DNA of 64,000 bases from Berberis thunbergii (GCA_003290165.1 QNQO01001152.1:1-64000); one strand, 5' to 3'. Positions 24,745-38,051 are shown, numbered from the stretch's first letter. Notes: a model not told the origin generated them from the letters alone. Program-made: numbers and translations.

Positions 24745-25023
24745 GTTGGTGCCATTTGAGAGTAACGAACCCATACAATGTAATGTGGGTGTAGAATTTC
24801 TGGGAGCCTTCCATGAATGGCACTCTTCTGATCATTCATTTCAGGCTAGCAGAATGCCACACACCATAAGAACTTCAATCAAAAATGAAAATTTTGATTC
24901 AAATGTTTAATCAAGCAAAAGGGGTCCTAATAATAATTACTTTTTTCAACAAATGTTTCTATATGAATTATTTGTACTTCTAAATTGCTATTCAAAAAAA
25001 TAAATAAACGGACAATAGGAGAC

Positions 25024-25425
25024 TCACAAGTCCTTGAGACATGAAGAACATTCCGAATCCAATTCATCATCCCTAGGGCCACGATCCAGCGAAAAAGCAG
25101 AAGGGACTTTCCCTAGCGATAAGGGCTTGTCGTTTAACAAGATATTAGTATCTTTTGGTGAAGCGCAACCAGCACTGGAGGGAGGGGAGAAAGGCGGTGA
25201 TGGAGACGGAGACGACGAAAACAAGTAGTGCTGGGAGCCTGGGCCTACACTTACTGGAAGGGGAGAAGGAGGGGTTGGAGGAGATGAAGATGGAGATGCA
25301 AACTCCATTTTCGTTGATGCCACAAAAAATTCCCCAGTAGTGTGAGCATAGTAGATGTTCAGTCTGTCCATTGTGTGAGTTAGAGGTAGTTGTCTGGAAT
25401 TGAAGAAGAGAGCACCAAAGACCAA
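25024..25425 (-). CDS. Hypothetical Pro/Ser-rich protein or first exon
   Basis: The frame holds up to 133 codons. Possible starts are at 25425, 25371 (MDRLNIYYAH) and 25308 (MEFASPSSSP). From the last start the product is rich in Pro and Ser (SPSSSPPTPPSPLPVSVGPG, SSSPSPSPPFSPPSS). It then has a short polar segment, and ends ECSSCLKDL, a Cys pair that could be lipidated. I do not recognise a family. The stop overlaps a strong donor (CTT|GTGAGT at 25028/25027), so this may really be a first exon spliced to something further down. The region around 23616-23960 could be its 3' UTR, but I find no second coding exon. Base use is unlike a random frame, but function is unknown. Confidence 0.45.
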   Translation of the reverse strand: MVFGALFFNSRQLPLTHTMDRLNIYYAHTTGEFFVASTKMEFASPSSSPPTPPSPLPVSVGPGSQHYLFSSSPSPSPPFSPPSSAGCASPKDTNILLNDKPLSLGKVPSAFSLDRGPRDDELDSECSSCLKDL

Positions 25426-26315
25426 TCACAATCTATAATTCTTCTCCAAATTTGCCTTAAAGAGTGGAGTAGATAGACACTTTGCCCGGGTGATTTTGAA
25501 TTGTAGGTTTCACCTAACGGTCATATTCCATCCAGTCCCTCCAAACAGTCAATTAGTCGACCTTCAATTTAAGTACCACAAATATTTCTTTGTTTCACCA
25601 AGTCAAACGTGATGTACAGTTATTTCCGTCTTTAATTTGATTCAGTAAGCAACGCATGACCTTGTAGCTTGCAAGAGAAACTGGTTTCATACGCAGGTAA
25701 CCAACGATGTATGCATGCTCGCTGTAAGTTTTCTACTCATAAATTGAAGAACAACGAAAGAAAACCCCAACAAGCTTACCCCCACAAAGTACAGATTTTC
25801 TAAAAAAATTCTTCTCTAAAGGTCAAATCAGCACCACCAAACGTGTTCAGAGCAATCTAGCTCGTGATATTGACGGAGTTTTTTATGCTAGTAATTCGGC
25901 ACCAAAGTGTTTTTCAAATCAACTCCAGTTGGCCAAATATTTTTCCCATGACGAATGCGCACACCCAATATTTGCCTATTTGGGCTTTCTGCCATTAATA
26001 TCATCCTGAACGCCTTTGGAAGCTCAAGCATTGCACGAAATCACATAAAAGACCACCAAAAAATTAACACTTTAACTTGTATCTCATGTATTGAAAGCAA
26101 TCCAAAGTACAATTAACAAGAGTACAGTGGACACATGACAGGTAGCGGTACAAATATCCTAGGGCAATCCTTGCCCAATTTCCAGACAAAAAAAATGACA
26201 TCACACTCCTATAGGTTTGCTTTCTGACTTTACACACAAAATAAAACACTACTCCAGGTTCTGATCACTTCAAAACCGCATTTGAAATGCAACAATAACC
26301 AGAACTTAGTACCGA

Positions 26316-29300
26316 TCATGACGCCCTGCACAAGACCAGGGAAAAGGTAAATATGAGATGAGCAGATCCATATTCTATAATTCCATATATAACTTGATTA
26401 TCAAAATATATAGATGGCATACCGGCGACGGTCATAATCTCGGGGGCGTTCTATCGAACGTGAACGAGACCTTCGACGACTCCTTGAATTATAATTTCGA
26501 GAGCGGTCTGAATCTCTCTCCCTTTCTCTTTCACGGTCATAACCACGTCCTCTGTCATGGTGCCTATCACGATCTCTACTCCTACGATCATGATCTCTGC
26601 CTCGCTCCCGAGTATCAACTTGATCCTCCCTCTCACGATCTCTGCTGGATGCCCTATCATGGTCCCGACTTCTCTCTTTCGATCTGAGTACAAGGGGTAT
26701 GAATTATGGAGGGAATAGGTGACTAAATGATTCTCACTGATGTTTACCGAGTGAAATGTATATGAATACAAATATAAATTAGGAATACAAATACCTTCTG
26801 TCTTCTGATCGATCTACCTTCCGGACCTTATTTCTCTCCTCCTGGAAAAATAAATTATCAAATATACAACCATTTGGGATATCAAGCCATAAATGCTATT
26901 TACAAAGGGAACCCACTAGCAAGATAAGATGGAAAAAGAAACTTATCCTACAGACTGAAACAGCTCATGCACCATTACACAACACATAAAATTGGAATTT
27001 GAGAAGCAACTAAACTCTCTCAGCGTCATTCCATCCACTCTGTATAGGTATTATACCTAATTCGACTTCGAGAAGCAAGAAAAGTGGTACAAATAAATAG
27101 GTTAAAGGTTATGAAACTATACACTCAATGAAATTGTTATTTAACAAAACAAACTGGGAGAGTTGAGATACAAAAACAGCTTAGCATGAGGTAGTGCCAA
27201 GTGATTGGCTCACAGCTTCATACATCCTAAGTTGCAAATAGTATTCTGACCTTTATGAATAGCTGTGAAATCGAAGGTATATCAAGAAGGACATGGATGG
27301 ATATCTTCACTAGCAGTCTTGCAGGAGAATTTAGCAAAAACACGTCCGACTTGGTGCAACCATTGGATAGGACAAATCTAGGCAAGCAGAGTTATAATGT
27401 AATGAAAACCAATGAAGTTCATATTGCCACTCCAAGAGTGGACATGTGAAAGACAAATGATAACAAGGAGTACATGAATGCGCCTGTCCAGACAATTGAA
27501 TATTCTTAGAATAGTAAACTAGACATTCCAGTCAGCTTTAAACAAATTACCAACAGCAGATACAAGATTATTACCAAAAATTCTCTCGTACCTGCTCAAT
27601 GCATATTGCATTCACACTTACTTACCAAAAGCGACACCATATGCTCCATAAGGCACTTGGCTCAAGTAACAACCAGAATGAAATATGGTTCATATACACA
27701 CACTTTGCTTAGGACAATTACTGAAATGTGATAAATTAAAATTCTACATTTGAAGCATTCAAAGATCATACCATAAGTCCACAATGATGAGGATAGATGA
27801 GAGGATAAATGACGAATTCCACCTCTATGTGTGGTTGGGCCAAATAGATCCTTTTCCATCACTCCCGCAAAATCCGAAGCCAAGAAATGGGAAAGGGTAA
27901 CAGACTGATTCTCAATTAATAATACTTGGACAAAAAGGTCATGTGAGAACTCGTCTTTCAGAATTAATAACAAGCAGTGAAAGCAGAGGTTTCATAGCGT
28001 CAACAACTACTAAAACTCTTAAATCATAATATATATAACTGACTCATATCTAAAATTTTCCTTTTTTTCTCTTTTCATATATGAAACCGTTCAGAGTTCC
28101 TGCTGACTCTAATGACCATTCATAAATAGTTGTACATTGTTATTACATGAAAGGATACCATGTCTTACATTTTAACACACAAGCATTAGAGTGCACATGA
28201 TGTAACTGACACTGCTATAGTCAACCTCAGAGAACCCACCTTTTAGTTTGCATTACCGTGAATATTTGTTTAAAAAATTGTCAAATTATCTTAATTGACT
28301 TGCGAAATCGAAAAAACTGATTATTTGAACAATAGAACAGAACTGAAGAACGCTACAAAAGAAGGAAATGAAAAAATGTAAAACACAGCACACATGCATA
28401 TGAGGTAAGGGAAAACTCACAGATCGAAAAATAATTGACAATCTCTATCTCTATGGGAGAATTGAAACAATAAACTGGCACCTGAACATATTCAGAGATC
28501 CAACTTATTCAGAGCCACCAAAAGCGCAAGTGGAAATAACAAATATCCAGCCAGCACATCACTCATGTATTAAAATATATAATTGGAAAATTCCTTGACA
28601 GATAAGCTGTCAAATCAAACAAATTAAATAGCCTATGTAATCAAAAAAAGTTATTCATGCATATGCTGCTGTACTTCCTGTTGAGGGTTATTCCTAAAAT
28701 TAGATGTATCAAAATAATAGAGAAATGATATATGTAAGGCATTATCTTACCTGAAGCTCTGCTAACTTCTCACGAATTTGCATGTAGCCCAAGTGAAGCT
28801 TCCCACCAAAATGATCAGCCAAGCGGCGGTCACTAGAGATTACAAAATACATCAAACTATGTCCTCATTAAGAATAACAGCCATTCAGACTAATTTTTGT
28901 AAATATCTAGGCCCAATGAGTGTCTAACAATTGTACAATCTACAAGCAAAAAACAGAAATAGCACGCACATTCTTTAGCTGCATAAGTTATCCTCGTAAA
29001 ACTGGGCCCAAAAGCCTGCTGGTGACAAGTAGGTATAATATGCCTGGTCAAAAGCTGAAGTACTAGAAACCCTATTACTAGTCTTATGCTGTCTAGAGAA
29101 GAAAATGATCATGACTATGATCAGCAAAGGCAAAAGACCATAAATTACCTGTCATACACGCTCAGAAATGCTCCACAAATGTCACAGACGCGTAACTTCT
29201 GATCAGTCTGTAAATGATACCAAAGTTATAATCCAAAAGATACTGAATACGAGTAGGTCAGAACTATATGTAAGTTAGACTACTAATAGCCTTCACATTT

Positions 29301-32300
29301 TGTCTTGGTATCCAAAAACGTATGGATGAACTCATTCCAACCAAAATAAATTTAATACATTGTTGATAACCAACAAACCCCAAAAATGCATTAATACTAC
29401 ATTTCTCCCATCGACTTTATGCCATTTACATCTAGTACCCCACCTTTTCAACTTGGTTAAAATACAAACCTCAGTTTCCTTATTCCCATTCCCATTCCCA
29501 ACCCCATTTGGTCTTTCCTCTCTTTGTATGTTAGATTGATAGACTAGATAGACAGAAATTCAATAAAATAAATAAAGAGAAATCTAACTATCACAAGTTC
29601 ACTGGTATTTCAAATATTCAAGGTAGTAAGTAACTGTAACCAAGTTGAAAAGGCGAAGGAGTAAATGTAACTATCATAACGTGAAGGAGCAATGCCGGTT
29701 TGGGATTTAGGGTAAATGAATCTTATACAGATATACTTGAGTGACATTAAATTGCAAAACTATTAGTACAACAAGAAATAATCAACAATAGATAAGCATG
29801 GTAAGTCTAAGGTCCAAACTGCAGTATTTCATAAACAGAAAGTGAGTAATTGGACTCACAATGCGCACATCAACAGCACTATATTTTGAAGAGTCGACTC
29901 CTGGCTCCTGTCTCGCAGCCAGCTGAAAAGAAGAAAACACTTATGAGCACAAAGTCAAATGTATCAGCATGACCGATGAAGAAAAATAGACATCAACCAA
30001 TTCACAAACGCCTAACCGTGCACCTGTGTGTGCTCAAAAGACAGCTCATTCAAAAATTTTAGTCACAAAGTATATTTGTAATTTGTGAGAGCAGTCTTTC
30101 ATGGTGACAATATCATCATCACAAATGACAAATCCCAAACACTGTCATTTGGGCCCCAAAGAAGGTCTACATAAATATTTTGATGAAAGCTAGCATCTAT
30201 AAAGTGGTTTTCAACAAATCTTTGGTTTTATCTTCATTAAACAGCTTCCTAGTCAGCTAGAGATGAGCTCTTTCCCATGCTTTTAAGTTTCAATTGTAAG
30301 AGGGTACTAAGCTTCTTGCAATCATGTAAATTATTATTCAGATTACTTACCAACCTATGTACGAATATCGAAAATCATTATAAGTGAGGATTCTAATCAA
30401 ATAGATGTATTACGAAGTGTGCAAGGCTCATTTGTAGCACTACGAGGAGGTGCAAAACGTGTGAACATGTTGTAAATAGGTGTATTTCAGTCTTTTTCCA
30501 CTAGAAATTTGTTGATAAGCCATTTTTCATGGGAAATGGAATCCAGATTTCTGTTGTCTATTTCCTGACAAGAAATTTATTCTTCATTATACCGATCAGT
30601 GTAGTTAAGGCGTTGAAGCGGCGGATGAGCTTGAAAACGCCCCAGAGGCGAGGCGGACGCCTCACTTCACTGAGGCGATCTTTAACATTTTTTTAAGATA
30701 TTTTATTATAATAAATTGAAACACATTTAGATAAGTAATATTCATCATCATTTTGATAACTTGCATATGCCAATATGTACAAAAAGTCATCAATTATTTA
30801 GAATTGAAATGGAAACATAATAAAGGTGCATAGCATAGCAAAAAGATGCACTACATAAATGTACTTAACTTGTCTATCCATTAAATCACTAAAAAGAAAC
30901 AAACAAGAAAAACATCAAAGCATAATGTAAACTAGTTCATCAACTTCTCATTGGTTTAACTTTGGAAATTTGAAACAGTGTTTGGAAAATTAATGGTTGA
31001 ATTTTAAATAGTATTTGGAAAATTGCAATTTGGTGAGGCATCGCCCAGCAGGTCTCATGGTTTAACTTTGAAAGTTTGCGCAAATTTTGATCCATATACT
31101 AAATATTACGATCCATACACTGAAATATTACTTATTATTGTTTATTGTGAAAAAAAAACGCAGCAGAACAAATCATATAAAAAACACATAACAGATCATT
31201 AAAAAAAGAGTAGAACCGATGATATAAAAAAGAGTAGAACGGATCATTAAAAAAAACTGCAGAACAGATCATATAAAAAAACACAGGAAGGAGAGGGAAG
31301 AAGAAGAGGAAGGAGGAAGACGAGAGAAACATCCTGATATGAAAGAAGCAACACCTAATTGAAGAAGAGGAAACCTGATTTGAAGGAGAAGAACACACAC
31401 AACAACAACAATAGCCCCCAAGGAGTCGTTCTCTTGTCTAAAACTCTAAATACCCCTCTTATCCTTAAAAGACAGGTGGGCTGCAATAGACTTTTTGGTT
31501 TTTAAGCTGTAATGGGCTGAGGCGGGCCGAGGCGGACACCTCACTTCACCGCTCCGCCTCGCATCATTTTGAGGCATTTTTTGCCAAACGCCTCGAGGCG
31601 CGCATAGGCGTCCGCCTTAACAACACTGATACCGATTTTCCCATTACTCATGGGAATCCAAGTCCGAGGGGAGCCTCAAAATCGGAATTCATGGAAACAA
31701 TTTTAATTTCCATGTATGATTTCCGTGCAACCAAACAGACCTTGAATGAAAGATTTCCATCATAAATGATTTTTTTTATTTAATATATATATATATATTG
31801 GGTTGGGGGGGATTTTAAAAATATCATTTCAATATAAGAAAGTAATTGAACAGCAAACCATCTTATTCCTTGGTTTGAGTAAATCAGACAATAACTTGTT
31901 TAAATTAGACACTTTCTTCAAGGAATAGTAATGAGCTATGCAGCATATCTTTCTCACTTTTAACCTCGAGGGCATCTAGGCTGGGGTTTCTTGATTGGAC
32001 TGCATCATGCTTGTTTATTGCTCTTATTATAGAGTATAACACGGATATAAATAAAAGAAAAACCTTCTTTAGTGCTCAGCCTCTTCTAGTGCTTTTTGTG
32101 CCTCATCGACCATTCCCTGCTCACCTGTACAACAAGTATGAGTTGGTAAGTATGCATTACCAGACATTTGAGAAAAAGAAGTACATGAATGCTATGTAAC
32201 TCACGAAGTTAATAGAATTAGCATAACATGAAGAGTAACAAGATGTCCACAAATAATACAAATTTAGACAAACAGCAGTAGGTTTAACATGAGACTGCAA

Positions 32301-35300
32301 TACTGCATGTAACAATCAAAGGGCACAAAGCCACAAAACTACTTCCAAAACTCAGCTTCATATGCACATGAAAGTATAAAATTAATGATCGTAACAGCCA
32401 AGTGGTACCTATGAGGCTAACACAAAACTAGTATGTGGTTACCTGAGTGTATCATGACTCTAGGGGTGTGTTTGGTTGCATGATCCTATGTCATGGGAAT
32501 CCATGAAGTGACCCCCATATTTTATGCTAATTTGAGGTATAACTCCACATGCACTATTTGATTTTGTTATCAGTGGTGGGAATGAAAGTCTCATGAACAT
32601 GGAAATCACATGCCTTGAGGGACCAATGAGTTGGATTTTCATGTTCTGGGACTTTTATTTCCACCATTGCTCACAAAATCAAATGGTGGTCAATGTGAAT
32701 GGAGTATATATCAATTTAGCCTAAAATGTAGGGGTCCCTCATGGATTCTCATGGCATAGGATTCCATGCAACCAAACATACCCTAGGATTCTAGGATAGT
32801 AGGTCCGGACCCAACCTAATAGGTCAAGTCAGCGTCAGGTCGAGATTCAGCTTTTTAGGACTCAAGTTTTTTAAGTTTCGGATATGGTCAAGATCCAAAT
32901 AATTGTTCAATCTACACTCAATAAGAATTGCTTAAATTTTTCAAAGGGATACAAGTTACTAAAAATGTATTGAAGGCTTCTAATAAATACGTATATTCAT
33001 TTAACATAAAAATGGTCATCTAAGCAAATTTTGATAATAATTTAGTAATTTTTAGGGTAGACTTGTGATTTGATATTTTTAATTCCATAATTAATCAAAT
33101 GAGAAATATGGACGGAAGAAACAAATAGTGTTTTTAAAAATCAAATATAGCAATGACAGACGGGTAATTGAGGAGGTATTAGGCCTTCTAATGGCCTTCA
33201 AATGAGGATTCTCGTTTTTTTGATTTGGATCTTTGTAAAGTTTTATAATCATGATTGGATTCTGGTATTTGTACAGAAACATGCCTCTTATCCTTACTCT
33301 AGCATTTCATATGATTCTAAATATGTAAGGGGATCATGCTCCTCCTTAGAGTTTCAGGACTGTGATTCGTAGATGGTTTCTTACTCAGAAGTGTGCTAAT
33401 GTCTCTCAATTGGAATCGTGAACCATATTTTACTTCATCGTCCATTTTCTTTCTTATTTAGACTTTTTTCTTGGTGATGTGTGGCTGATTCCAGCGAAAT
33501 CAAAAAGAATTTGCGAGGAAGGGGCAAGGCAGTAATCCACCTCTCAATCTAAAGCAGACCCCTAAACACGCCTAGCTAAACGGCTTATGAAGTGATTGAT
33601 TAATTATTTCAAATTCATCCCAAGGCTTAAAAGCGTATGCATTGCATCTAACACAAGATGATTTGGGTCAGTAGAGGCCAGAACTCACACTTGTCCATTT
33701 CACGAACAGATGACAATTAGAAGTTTCTACATAACCAAAATGGAAAAAAAAAATTGTGCCGACAAGATTAGATTGAGTGGCAATGTGCATATAGATTTCA
33801 GAATTCATCTAAAAAAGCTTAAACTAGATACTGAATGATGGTATAGACACTTTTCATAAGGCATGCATGATCCACCATTAGTCGTCCATGAAACTTCAAG
33901 CACATTCTCAATAACATATATAAATTAAACATGACATTATAGAGACCATCAACAAGGTTGTCTAAAGTAGAAACAAACCCATGTTCCAGTAAAAAAAAAA
34001 ATTTGTGGACATCTTTTCAACGGCGCTAGGAAATTTTATTTCCATAATTAAAGCAACTTCATGAAAAACATCAAGTATACATACATACTAGCTAACGTAG
34101 TTAAATTGTTAATCAGCCCCTTCGGCAGTCCAAGACTGATTTAAGATTAATATGATTAATCAGTCTATTTTTTTCATTGATTAATTTTTAGTAAAAATAA
34201 TATTACTTGTAATTATTTTACTAAGTTACAATTGATTAATTTGTCAATTATATTATTTTACTGAATTCACTAATTAATCAAAAGAGCTAATTTGCAAACT
34301 ATTTACTGGAAATTTATTGTATCTAGGCCAAAGAGCCAACCTGCAAATAGTACATAAGTAATCATCAATAGGCCAATACCAGAACTAAATATAATAGGCA
34401 ACAACAACCCAGACACCAACAGGTAACACCCAAGCAGACAATCAAACCAACACACCAGAAACAACCAACAGATAGCATCAATCCGCAAACAACGCACAGG
34501 TATGTCTTCTTCTCTTTTCCCTTCTCTTTTCTTCTCTTCTTTTCTAAATTCCCTTCTCACAAATCGCACCAGCATGGCACGCACATCGATCAATCGCTGC
34601 AGCTGTATTGCGATTGATCTCTTCCCCATCTTCTCTATTTTGTTTCTCTCTTCTTCTTTGATCTGCTTCTCGCATAGGTATCGATTGTTTGTGTTGTGAT
34701 CGATATTCTCCTCCTTTCTTCTTCATCTTCTTCTTCCTCTCTATTCTCCTTCTCGCCAGAGACTGCGATCGATTGGATTGTGATATCAATTTTGGGTCGT
34801 ATAGTGATTTATCGGAAAGTTGGATGGGTCCGATTTTTATGACTCGCCAATTTATCTAAGCCCGTTAAACGATAAATACCCATATCGCATCGGTTACCCC
34901 CTATTACACGATTAGACAGCGATTAATCACCTTTTTATAACACATCATACTAGTCAAATGCATATAAGGCTAAACATAATTACTAAAAAGAACATCTAAA
35001 AGCCTTGAATCATATATTCATCAGAACTAAAAAATTAGAAAAATAATTTTATGTAAATGCTAGCAGAAAGATAATGAAAATAATAGCAACTGAAATACAT
35101 ACAAGCACATTGCAATCTCATAAATTTATCATATAATGGACTTACCAAGATCCTCTGCCTTTTTCAGCTTCTCATTAATCATTTCTTGGGTGCGCAGATC
35201 TGGAGGAGTAAGTACAGGCAATGGGGCCAATGATGGAGGGTTTGGAAGTTGTTGGGGTAAGGAAGCTCTATCTTTGTTGAAGGCCTCAAGAAGAAGTACG

Positions 35301-37990
35301 GACTGTCATAGAGAGTAAGAACAAGAATGAACCAAGAAAGCAAAATTTGATATAGCTTCTACCAGAAGTTAAAAATAATACCAAGTTGATCAAATTAATT
35401 AAGAAACAAACCTGTTTGTCTGCCCTTTGTCCTCGGAGTTGTTCCACCACTTCCATAGCCCGAATCTTATTATCAGTTTCTCCTTCAAGATCTGCATAGT
35501 GACAGTTAATATATGTATGATGCCAGCCAAAAATATATAACCAAATTCACCCTGAGACTACCATTGCTGAAACCATAGCCTCCCTTGCTTACTTAAGAAA
35601 CCCAATAGATTGTTCTTTTTCTTTTCTTTTTCCCTTTTCTTTATGTATTATTATTTTCATTTATTTCTATTATTTTTTGGGGGTAAATATATAATATATT
35701 GAAAGTTGAAACATTCAACTATAAAAGGCTGAGATAGTGTGTCTCCATAATCCATTCGGTTATTGATTCCCCCTATGCTATTTGTTGGTTCTGGTTGACG
35801 ATCTTCAACAGATGAGGTGAGGAGTTGGTATAGGAAATTATTACTCTTGGACTCTTGGTTGGCATTGGGGGTCAATTTACCTTGTATCAAAGGAGTTCAA
35901 TTTGTAAACTCAGTGGTAGACTTCTGTAATATCGTGTACAGGCCCCAAGACCTCCGAATGGTCATTGCTTGTTACTTGGTTTTCCCCTTGTTCTTTTTTA
36001 TCTCTTAATAGTTAATTTTCATTCTGCAGTTTCTACCCAATTTAATTGACACTTAACCAGGTTAGTACTTAGCAGAACAAACAGGGGTTCATCATTCCAC
36101 AATGTGACCATGATCCAGTAACTAAAATCCAACTAGAAATACATACCAAAAATATAAGCAAGTATGTGCATATTCCATAAAAACTGTGTACTTATAAGAA
36201 ACAATTACCAAGTTGATCGACTTCTTTCAACTTTTCCTTTATTTGCTTTGATAACTCAAGGACCTCAGGTGTCTGCATTTTCATCAAAGGCTGCATTAAA
36301 TATTTCCATCCGAATGATGCAAATAACCTGACCAGAATCCAGAAATATTAATTACCTGAGTAACTTCAGTTACTGATATGGCAATAGCAGCTTTGGCATC
36401 TTCATCTTCCAAGCGCTTAAGAGCTCTGGTAATTTTTCGATCACATTCAACAATAAGGCGATCTATGACATCCTCTAAGTCCCTGTCATAGTTATGAGCA
36501 CCTTTTGCTTTTCCTTCTTCATATCTGTACAAGGTTAAGGTAGGAACTAGGAACATGTATATAAAGAACCAATTACAAAAACTGAGACCTTTTCACAGTT
36601 TCATGACAGATCTTCACCCAAACCACTTCGAAAAATAGGAAACAAACACAAGAAATTTTATGATAAACATACGCTCTCATTATGAGTGATTGTTCTTGAT
36701 AATATTTTATCTAAACTTCATGGAATTGAGAATTCGGATTTGTTAAATAGGAAGTATTTAAACATTGTAGCTAATAAAGAAAATAGCCAAACAGCATTTA
36801 ATAATGGCCACAGAGGATACTCTTTCCTCAGTTGCAATGAGTGCACCTTCGGACACGGCCCATATCCATTTTCTGTAATAAGGGGAGAAAATAATGCAAA
36901 TCAGTACAAGAGCCATAAGTCATAAAAAAAATTAAGCTTAGCTAATTAATTAGAGCAGAATCCAAAGGAACAACAAAATTAAATCAACCAGGTGTAAAGA
37001 GAATGCTTGCATCCAATTCTCTTATTTTCTACTAGCTGAACCTATCCTATCCACATCTGACAGCAGTTTTTTTAACCACTTTTTTTGGTTAAAGAAAAAG
37101 TTATTTAATGTCATTGGACTTGTATAACCAATCCGGGCTCAGAACCACAAAATCTCATAATGTGCATCTGTACAATTCATATCTCAATGGATGTGAATAA
37201 AATCTTCAATGGAAAATATAATCTTCTATTTACGAGACTTAAAGATGCAAGTAAGCATGCCTGGTAAATGGTTTCTGTTAGAGCATAGGCAGTAAGAGGG
37301 ACTGATTCAATCATCAGCAAGAAATCCACTCTGTGAGACATACAAAGTCGTATGCCTCAGTCGCCTCCGATATTCCAAGGAACTCACATATCTTCATTCG
37401 TCAATTGATCCTCTCTTCAGTTGTTCACTCCAACTTCCAGAATTATGTTTCAACTTGACCTTTGTGCTCCTAAATCCTAACAAATCTTCTTTAATCGGTT
37501 AATGAAGCTGTGAGAAGTAATTTGTGTGTTTCGTTCAACGTCATCCAATTAAAATTGCTTTAAGCAATTTGCAATATCTTTGTTTGCTTGGTTTTTCAGA
37601 TTTGAATTTACATTCTATCTTGAAGTTTAATTATCAAGCCCAAGCGAAGCAAAGGATGTCATCCAACATGACACCTCGTTGTCGCCTGTCTTCCCATTTC
37701 AAAACTCCCTTTCCAGAACCCTATTCTATTTACCCTGCAAATTCACGAAAGTTTGTGGAGGTCTAGAAAAGGAAGTTGTATGTTATCTAAGAAGAGAAAT
37801 TTATGTTAAATCGAAGAGAAGAAGTGAGAGAGAGAGAGAGTACCGTGAGCTGAAAGAGGTCGTGAGGGCAGAGACCGACCAAGAAGAGACGACAGACATC
37901 GCGATCGTAGTACTTGCGATTCACCTCAGTCACGTCTCCGTTCCTGTTCGCTCCCATCAGAACATCCAATTGCTTTCTCAACGCATCCAT
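26316..37990 (-). CDS. LUC7-like U1 snRNP-associated splicing factor (13 exons, two apparent 1-bp deletions)
   Basis: Exons: 37844-37990, 36821-36872, 36356-36524, 36209-36272, 35412-35491, 35146-35302, 32064-32124, 29860-29922, 29149-29207, 28751-28832, 26795-26841, 26423-26683 and 26316-26325. The product, about 417 residues, begins MDALRKQLDVLMGANRNGD. CCCH zinc finger 1 is at residues 33-60 (C33, C41, then GPCPKVH). A coiled-coil LUC7 middle follows (YDRDLEDVIDRLIVECDRK, RALKRLEDEDAKAAIAI). Zinc finger 2 is CDICGAFLSVY plus DHFGGKLHLGY, and an Arg/Asp/Ser-rich tail ends the protein. LUC7 proteins bind U1 snRNA-5' splice-site duplexes in the nucleus and steer 5' splice-site choice. One base is missing in exon 2 near 36858 and one in exon 7 near 32075; without them translation stops early. 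The C-terminal frame is uncertain: RRAS as spliced, or RRHDRY with one base fewer. Confidence 0.85.
30589..31636. mobile_element. Non-autonomous hAT element (1.03 kb) in LUC7 intron 7
   Basis: The element is 30597-31628, flanked by a perfect 8-bp duplication ATACCGAT (30589-30596 and 31629-31636). Its inverted ends are CAGTGTAGTTAAGGCG and CAGTGTTGTTAAGGCG (15 of 16). Near both ends it has GAGGCGGAC(G/A)CCTCACTTCAC, a shared subterminal motif in the same orientation. There is no transposase frame. It has inserted into a segment whose flanks also look repeat-like (CATGGGAAT, GCAACCAAACAGACC), perhaps an older Tourist-type element. Confidence 0.9.
32461..32786. mobile_element. Tourist-like (PIF/Harbinger) MITE in LUC7 intron 6
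   Basis: The element is 32464-32783, flanked by the trinucleotide TAG on both sides. The inverted ends are GGGTGTGTTTGGTTGCATG and GGGTATGTTTGGTTGCATG. The GGNNNTGTTTGGTTG start and 3-bp duplication are typical of Tourist elements. At 320 bp it is non-coding. Confidence 0.85.
34084..34953. mobile_element. Probable hAT-type non-autonomous element in LUC7 intron 6
   Basis: The octamer CATACTAG occurs at 34084-34091 and 34946-34953, bracketing 854 bp. The interior ends contain GTTAATCAGCC on the left and, inverted, GATTAATCGCTG on the right, so subterminal regions are roughly inverted, but the extreme termini match poorly. The open frames inside (34303-34789) are low-complexity and show no domain. 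Confidence 0.55.
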
Positions 37991-38051
37991 GATCAATCTT
38001 CTTCTCTACTCTACTTGGATAGTGGAGAGAAGACCGAATTGCAGAACAAAA

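Noticed and set aside
26358..26771. Open frames of 106-109 codons on both strands
   Set aside because: They are off-frame readings of LUC7 exon 12, whose Arg/Asp/Ser codon repeats keep several frames open.
27255..27973. Frames of 64 and 103 codons in LUC7 intron 10
   Set aside because: No recognisable domain, and they sit between two well-defined exons.
34303..34789. Frames of 65-108 codons on both strands
   Set aside because: Low-complexity TCTTCT-type DNA inside a transposon in LUC7 intron 6; no motif.
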